Source of the DNA: Armatimonadota bacterium
GTDB lineage: Bacteria; Armatimonadota; JAAZEB01
Reading direction: 5' to 3'
Assembly (NCBI GenBank): GCA_012841485.1
Contig: DUUU01000019.1
Coordinates: 1 to 19,048, forward strand
Length of the DNA stretch: 19,048 bases
Part shown: positions 15,610 to 19,048 of the stretch, piece by piece
How the letters are laid out: the number at the start of each line of letters is the position of its first letter
Position numbering within the stretch: position 1 is the first letter of the stretch
Translations under genes and position numbers: made by a program
The notes under the pieces: model-generated
Told to the model about the DNA's origin: nothing
Database searches by the model: none
The model's input: the letters and a program-made list of their open reading frames with translations, nothing else

Positions 15610-16620
15610 GTGAAGATACCGATCCCCCAGATCAAGGTGCCGGAGTTCTGGCTTGCAAACGTGGATGCCGTTGAACGCTACCTGACGACCCAGGTGGCCC
15701 GAGGCCGCATGCACATCGCTGGCTACTCGACGCACGCCCGGCCGGTGCGCGTGCTGGAGTATGCCGTACCCGATGCCGCCTCAACGCTGCTCGTGATCGG
15801 AGGCACCCACGGGCACGAGCCCGGACCGGTTGCCTCGGTGATGAACCTGATCCACCTGCTGGAGTCGGGGCGTGACCTGGCCGGCGAGGAGCACCCCGCT
15901 CTCCTCGCGCTCCTGAAGAGGACGCACCTCTACCTCTGTCCGCTGCTCAACCCGGACGGGCGCGCCGTCTGCCCCGATACTTTCTATGCCCAGGGTCTGG
16001 ATACGTGCACGGTCTACTCCGCCGGGCTGCAGCTGGATGGGAGCCTGGTGCCCTACGACGCGGATAGCAACGAGCCGTGCTACTACTTCGACCCGGCGAA
16101 GTGCCTCTTCATCGGCGGGCAGTTCAACGGCGCGGGGTGGGCAATCAACCGCCGGCTCTCGCCGGACTATAGCGAGGCGGTAGAGGTGCAGTCGCTCCTG
16201 GAGTTCGTGAAGGGCCGGGGCATCGAGGCGATCCTCGACCTGCACGCCTGCGGCTACAACTTCGCTTTCCAGGCACGCACGCACCCGGCACCCTACTGGC
16301 CCATCCTGCGGGAGTGGCAGCGCCGCGCCGAGAAGCTCTTTTCCAGCAAGGGCCGACCGCTCGGCAAGCTGCATGGCGATGGCGATCCGCCGGTTGCCCC
16401 GGAGTTCCACTTCAACTCCACGCTCTTCCACAGGCACGCGAAGCTGATGTGGATGGCGTTTGAGGGCCGGCAGGGCTTCCTCGGGCGCAATAGCTTCATG
16501 CCTCTCCCCACCGAGTGGGAGATCATCGATGATTATCTCTCCGCGATCACCGTCTTCGTAGAGCTAGGGAACGAGGGGCACTACGCCCGGGCAAACCGCC
16601 AGACTTTCGGCGAGGGGTAA
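15610..16620 (+). CDS. M14-family zinc carboxypeptidase (second, tandem)
   Basis: 336 residues from GTG 15610. The catalytic set is visible: GGTHGHEPG (64-72) gives zinc ligands H67 and E70, LLNPDGRAV (112-120) is the canonical NPDG strand, AINRRLSPDY (178-187) gives the N180-R181 pair, ILDLHACGY (208-216) gives the third zinc ligand H212, and MAFEGRQGF (282-290) gives the likely general base E285. It lacks the N-terminal beta-domain of its neighbour and has no signal peptide. The region RAVCPDTFYAQGL to KCLFIGGQF (118-172) is a long insertion before the NR motif. It lies 13 bp after the first M14 gene and ends the plus-strand run. The two M14 proteins differ too much along their length to be a recent duplication, suggesting distinct substrates. 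The true substrate is unknown. Confidence 0.85.
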   Translation: MKIPIPQIKVPEFWLANVDAVERYLTTQVARGRMHIAGYSTHARPVRVLEYAVPDAASTLLVIGGTHGHEPGPVASVMNLIHLLESGRDLAGEEHPALLALLKRTHLYLCPLLNPDGRAVCPDTFYAQGLDTCTVYSAGLQLDGSLVPYDADSNEPCYYFDPAKCLFIGGQFNGAGWAINRRLSPDYSEAVEVQSLLEFVKGRGIEAILDLHACGYNFAFQARTHPAPYWPILREWQRRAEKLFSSKGRPLGKLHGDGDPPVAPEFHFNSTLFHRHAKLMWMAFEGRQGFLGRNSFMPLPTEWEIIDDYLSAITVFVELGNEGHYARANRQTFGEG

Positions 16621-16631
16621 TCCGCCACAGC

Positions 16632-16673
16632 GAGGGCGTGCTGAAGACGAAAGCGGTGGTTTGGCACGCCCTC
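16632..16673. terminator. Candidate bidirectional terminator between convergent genes
   Basis: GAGGGCGTGC (16632-16641) and GCACGCCCTC (16664-16673) are perfect 10-bp inverted copies around a 22-nt loop. They lie just after the M14 stop at 16620 and 53 bp beyond the convergent DeoR stop at 16727. A second, smaller GCCGGC pair occurs at 16686-16691 and 16716-16721. No T-run follows on either strand, so an intrinsic terminator is plausible by position only. Confidence 0.4.
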
Positions 16674-16726
16674 CCCTGGGCACGAGCCGGCGAAGCTCCC
16701 GTCTTCGGCGGGGAAGCCGGCGCGGC

Positions 16727-17491
16727 TCACACGCGCCCCCGCGGCGCATCGGCCAGGAGGAGCCGCACCCCCTGTTTCTCCAGCTGCTCGCGATCCTGAG
16801 CTGCCAGGCCACTATCCGTGACGAGGGTGTGTACCTGGTCGGGGGTCGCAAAGCGCGCGAGGGCGCGCCGTCCGAACTTCGCGGCCTCGGTCACCAGGAC
16901 AACACGGGCGGCGGCGCCGATCATCGCCCGCTCCAGGCTGAGGAGGTGGAGGTCGGCGGTGTAGAAGCCCTCTTCGGCGCTGGCGCCGTCGCACCCCATG
17001 AAGAGTACGTCCACGCGCAGGCTGGCAAGGGCGCTCTCGGTGAGGGGGCCATAGAGGCCCGGGAAATCACTGCGCAGGAAACCACCCAGGAGCAGGAGGT
17101 GCAGGCCGGCGCCATACAGCTCCTGCGCCACCAGGAGCGAGGTAGTCACGACGGTGAGGCCCGCGTCCCGTGGGAGGTGCCGGGCAACCTGGAGCGCCGT
17201 GGTCCCCGCGTCCACCATCACCGTCTCCCCCGGCGCGGCCAGCCCGGCCGCGGCCCAGCCGATGGCCACCTTCTCCGGCGAGACCGGCGTGAGCGCTCCA
17301 TCCGGTGCCCTCAAACGCGACACCGGCGCACCTCCCCCATGCGTCCGGATGAGCAGCCCCTGCGCCTCCAGACCCGTCAAATCGCGCCGGATCGTCATCT
17401 CCGACACGCCGAAGCGCTCTGCCAGCTCCCGGACGCGCACCTGCTGCCCCTGCCGGATGCTCGCGAGGATCTCCTCCTGCCGCTCGTTCAT
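16727..17491 (-). CDS. DeoR-family transcriptional regulator
   Basis: 254 residues, the normal size for the family. The start at 17491 has AGGAG 5 nt upstream. An in-frame ATG at 17506 would sit only about 10 nt into the predicted transcript with no ribosome site. The N-terminal winged helix-turn-helix is residues 3-55, with VSEMTIRRDLTGLEAQG (29-45) and the RTHGGG wing (49-54). The DeoR sensor domain follows: VDAGTTAL (93-100), LLGGFLRSDFPGLYGP (135-149 region), FMGCDGAS (164-171) and TEAAKFGRRAL (201-211), a phosphosugar-isomerase-like fold that usually senses phosphorylated sugars. It is divergent from the aminotransferase, with a shared regulatory region containing symmetric repeats, so repression of both genes is the simplest model. 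The effector is unknown. Confidence 0.93.
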   Translation of the reverse strand: MNERQEEILASIRQGQQVRVRELAERFGVSEMTIRRDLTGLEAQGLLIRTHGGGAPVSRLRAPDGALTPVSPEKVAIGWAAAGLAAPGETVMVDAGTTALQVARHLPRDAGLTVVTTSLLVAQELYGAGLHLLLLGGFLRSDFPGLYGPLTESALASLRVDVLFMGCDGASAEEGFYTADLHLLSLERAMIGAAARVVLVTEAAKFGRRALARFATPDQVHTLVTDSGLAAQDREQLEKQGVRLLLADAPRGRV

Positions 17492-17493
17492 CG

Positions 17494-17501
17494 CCTCTCC
17501 T
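17494..17501 (-). promoter_or_regulatory. Shine-Dalgarno AGGAGAGG deciding the DeoR start
   Basis: The minus-strand AGGAG core lies 5 nt before ATG 17491. Starts further upstream have no such element. Confidence 0.65.
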
Positions 17502-17505
17502 GCCA

Positions 17506-17520
17506 TGTTCGTTTCGCACA
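17506..17520. promoter_or_regulatory. Possible operator at the DeoR start point
   Basis: The plus strand reads TGTTCG (17506-17511) and TTCGCACA (17513-17520), overlapping the predicted transcription start near 17516. TTCGCACA recurs at 17636-17643 and CGAACA, the complement of TGTTCG, at 17648-17653, both just downstream of the other promoter. TTCG-rich half-sites are used by some DeoR-family proteins such as GlpR. Binding here is inference. Confidence 0.35.
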
Positions 17521-17522
17521 CC

Positions 17523-17551
17523 ATTATAGCGCGTGTGGCCAGGGGCGTCAA
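17523..17551 (-). promoter_or_regulatory. Sigma-70-type promoter of the DeoR gene
   Basis: On the minus strand, -35 TTGACG (17551-17546), a 17-bp spacer and a consensus -10 TATAAT (17528-17523). Transcription would begin near 17516, giving a leader of about 25 nt containing the AGGAG before the ATG at 17491. Confidence 0.8.
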
Positions 17552-17600
17552 GGGCAGCCTCCCCATATGCTCGACACAGAACAGCCTCCGCGCCCTTGAC
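17547..17600. repeat. Symmetric repeats between the divergent promoters
   Basis: GTCAAGGGC (17547-17555) and GCCCTTGAC (17592-17600) are perfect inverted copies, each overlapping a -35 box. The octamer CAGCCTCC is directly repeated at 17555-17562 and 17582-17589. The arrangement gives two similar -35 environments facing apart, as expected for a jointly controlled divergent promoter pair. Confidence 0.6.
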
Positions 17601-17624
17601 AACCCCCCGGAGGGGTGCTATCAT
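17596..17624 (+). promoter_or_regulatory. Sigma-70-type promoter of the aminotransferase gene
   Basis: Consensus -35 TTGACA (17596-17601), a 17-bp spacer and -10 TATCAT (17619-17624). The predicted start is near 17631. The spacer contains an ACCCC-ccgga-GGGGT dyad (17602-17616) that could bind a repressor in place of polymerase. Confidence 0.85.
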
Positions 17625-17635
17625 AAGCGCACATA

Positions 17636-17653
17636 TTCGCACAATCTCGAACA
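17636..17653. promoter_or_regulatory. Possible operator downstream of the aminotransferase start point
   Basis: TTCGCACA (17636-17643), then CGAACA (17648-17653), repeat the two words found around the DeoR start point. They lie just inside the predicted aminotransferase leader, where a bound repressor would block elongation or initiation. Inference from repetition and position. Confidence 0.35.
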
Positions 17654-17664
17654 GGAGGTACGCC

Positions 17665-19032
17665 ATGGCTGGCACAGATCGCTCGTGGGCCTATGTGGAG
17701 CCGGGGAGTGTGCCGCGCATCGTCACGGACACGGTGCCGGGCCCGAAGTCGCATGAGTACAACGCCCGAGGGATGCAGTACATGATCGGCTATTCCAGCC
17801 AGGTCACGCTCTGCCCGGTGGTCTTTGAGAAGGGGCATGGGGTGACGCTGACGGATGTCGATGGCAACATCTATCTCGACTTCTCCAGCGGAATCTACGT
17901 CACCACGCTGGGGCACTGCCACCCGAAAGTGAGCGAGGCGGTGGCCCATTACGCGAAGACGCTGATGAACTGCCACGACTTCAACACCCCGGTGAAGGTG
18001 GCGCTCCTGGAGAAGATCGCTGCCATCCAGCCGTGGGACCTGACGGGGATGCAGTTGTATGACAGCGGGACCACAGCGGTAGAGGCGGCGCTGCGCGTCT
18101 GCCGAGCGGCGACCGGCAAGAGCGAGTTCCTCTCCTGCTACATGGACTTCCATGGCAAGACGGGGCACGCGGTGAGCCTGGCAAAGATGAACCCCACCAA
18201 TGGCGCCGGGCGGGCGCAGGGCTTCTATCTGGTGCCACGACCCGACCCCTACCGCCCCCTCTTCAAGAAGGCGGATGGCACCATCGACACCGACGCCTAC
18301 CTCCACTTCTTCGATGAGTTCATCACCTACGCCACCACCGGGAACGTGGCCGCCTTCGTGCTGGAGCCGGTGCAGGGCTGGGCGGGCTCTATCTTCCCAC
18401 CAGACGATTTCTTCCCCAAGCTGCGCCGCTTCTGCGACGAGCGCGGCATCCTGCTGGTCGCCGACGAAGTCCTCACCGGCATGGGGCGCACAGGCACCTA
18501 CTTCGCCATGGAACACTGGGACACGCGCCCGGACGTGGTCACCCTCGGGAAGGGCTTTGGCAACGGCTTCCCCGTCACGGCGATGCTCGTCTCCGAGCGC
18601 TACAAGGAGAGCATCAACAAGATCTCCGCGTCCACCAGCTATGGCGGCAACCCGATGGCCTGCGCCGCCGCGCTAGCAAGCATCGAGGTGATCGAGGAGG
18701 AAGGCCTTCTCGAGAACGCGCGCAAATTGGGCGCCTACTTCGACCAGCGCCTGGCCGCGCTCAAGGAGGCCCACCCGATCGTGGGCGACGTGCGCGGCAA
18801 GGGGTGTCTCCTGGGCGTCGAGCTGGTGAAAGACCGCGCGACTAAGGAGCCTTTCCTGGAGGCAGGCGAGAAGGTCTACCAGTATGCCTTCCGCAAGGGC
18901 CTCGCCTGGGTGCCGGCAGGGCACATCCTGCGCATGTCGCCCCCCATCGTGATGGATGTCGAAACCGCTGCGAAGGGCATGGACCTGATCGAGGAGGCCA
19001 TCGCCGAGGTCGAGGCGGAGTTCGGCTACTGA
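17665..19032 (+). CDS. Class III pyridoxal-phosphate aminotransferase
   Basis: 455 residues, typical for the class. AGGAGG (17653-17658) precedes the ATG by 6 nt. The fold-type I class III landmarks are in order: DVDGNIYLDFSSGI (64-77), GHCHPKV (83-89), YDSGTTAVEAALR (132-144, phosphate-cup loop), DFHGKTGHA (161-169), EPVQGWAGS (234-242), ADEVLTGMGRTG (266-277) with D267 binding the pyridine nitrogen, TLGKGFGNGFPV (293-304) with K296 as the Schiff-base lysine, and SYGGNPMAC (325-333). The class moves amino groups from omega-amines, beta- or gamma-amino acids or ornithine-like donors to keto acids; some members decarboxylate dialkylglycines. The SGTTAVE loop differs from the more usual SGxEAxE. 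There is no signal peptide, so it is cytoplasmic. It is divergent from and probably controlled by the adjacent DeoR-family protein, which points to amino-sugar or related catabolism. Substrate unknown. Confidence 0.92.
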   Translation: MAGTDRSWAYVEPGSVPRIVTDTVPGPKSHEYNARGMQYMIGYSSQVTLCPVVFEKGHGVTLTDVDGNIYLDFSSGIYVTTLGHCHPKVSEAVAHYAKTLMNCHDFNTPVKVALLEKIAAIQPWDLTGMQLYDSGTTAVEAALRVCRAATGKSEFLSCYMDFHGKTGHAVSLAKMNPTNGAGRAQGFYLVPRPDPYRPLFKKADGTIDTDAYLHFFDEFITYATTGNVAAFVLEPVQGWAGSIFPPDDFFPKLRRFCDERGILLVADEVLTGMGRTGTYFAMEHWDTRPDVVTLGKGFGNGFPVTAMLVSERYKESINKISASTSYGGNPMACAAALASIEVIEEEGLLENARKLGAYFDQRLAALKEAHPIVGDVRGKGCLLGVELVKDRATKEPFLEAGEKVYQYAFRKGLAWVPAGHILRMSPPIVMDVETAAKGMDLIEEAIAEVEAEFGY

Positions 19033-19048
19033 TCACGGCGCGCCGGCC

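Noticed and set aside
17492..17602. N-terminally extended DeoR starts at 17506 or 17602
   Set aside because: 17602 lies upstream of the predicted transcription start and inside the other promoter; 17506 lacks a ribosome site.
17548..18516. 322-codon minus-strand open frame under the aminotransferase
   Set aside because: Antisense to conserved class III aminotransferase motifs and extends into the mapped promoter region.
1..19048. CRISPR arrays, tRNA/rRNA genes, insertion sequences
   Set aside because: No regularly spaced repeats, no cloverleaf or rRNA signature and no transposase-like frame or flanking target duplications were seen.

Overview
The window is a GC-rich, gene-dense bacterial chromosomal segment. 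It carries nine protein-coding genes, one of them cut by the left edge. There are no RNA genes, no CRISPR array and no transposase. Most genes have a clear Shine-Dalgarno sequence, and one divergent pair has near-consensus sigma-70 promoters. Two exported heparinase II/III-type lyases, an exo-rhamnogalacturonan-lyase-type (PcRGLX/YetA-like) protein, a GH36-type alpha-galactosidase and a Gfo/Idh/MocA oxidoreductase together are typical of polysaccharide-degrading Armatimonadota, Planctomycetota, Verrucomicrobiota or Lentisphaerota. This lineage call is inferred from gene content and memory, not from a marker gene.

Layout. (1) 1-2819, minus strand: a Gfo/Idh/MocA oxidoreductase (2819-1938) followed by a GH36/GH27-like alpha-galactosidase (1728 to beyond base 1). 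Two hairpins lie between them. (2) 2820-3116: a divergent intergenic region with no promoter I could recognise. (3) 3117-16620, plus strand: a five-gene run of a 1306-aa exported DUF4962/heparinase II/III lyase, a 1311-aa exported PcRGLX/YetA-like lyase, a 1034-aa heparinase II/III-like protein with a Cys-rich N-terminus, and two tandem M14 metallocarboxypeptidases. The last three genes are tightly spaced (17 and 13 bp). The first two are followed by gaps of 222 and 157 bp that contain hairpins and a degenerate repeat. (4) 16621-16726: a convergent intergenic region with a 10-bp inverted repeat. (5) 16727-19032: a DeoR-family repressor (minus) divergent from a class III PLP aminotransferase (plus). 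They share a compact 173-bp regulatory region with two strong promoters, symmetric repeats around the -35 boxes and a shared octamer near both start points.

How the genes may work together (inference). The exported lyases would cleave a uronic-acid-containing polysaccharide outside the cytoplasm or in the periplasm. The cytoplasmic alpha-galactosidase and NAD(P)-dependent oxidoreductase would process imported fragments. The two leaderless M14 enzymes in the same run raise the possibility that the substrate is a glycoconjugate with peptide or amide-linked amino acid parts, or that these enzymes hydrolyse amide-linked decorations on sugars. No transporter or SusC/D pair is in the window, so the locus may continue outside it. 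The DeoR/aminotransferase pair looks like a separate, self-regulated unit.
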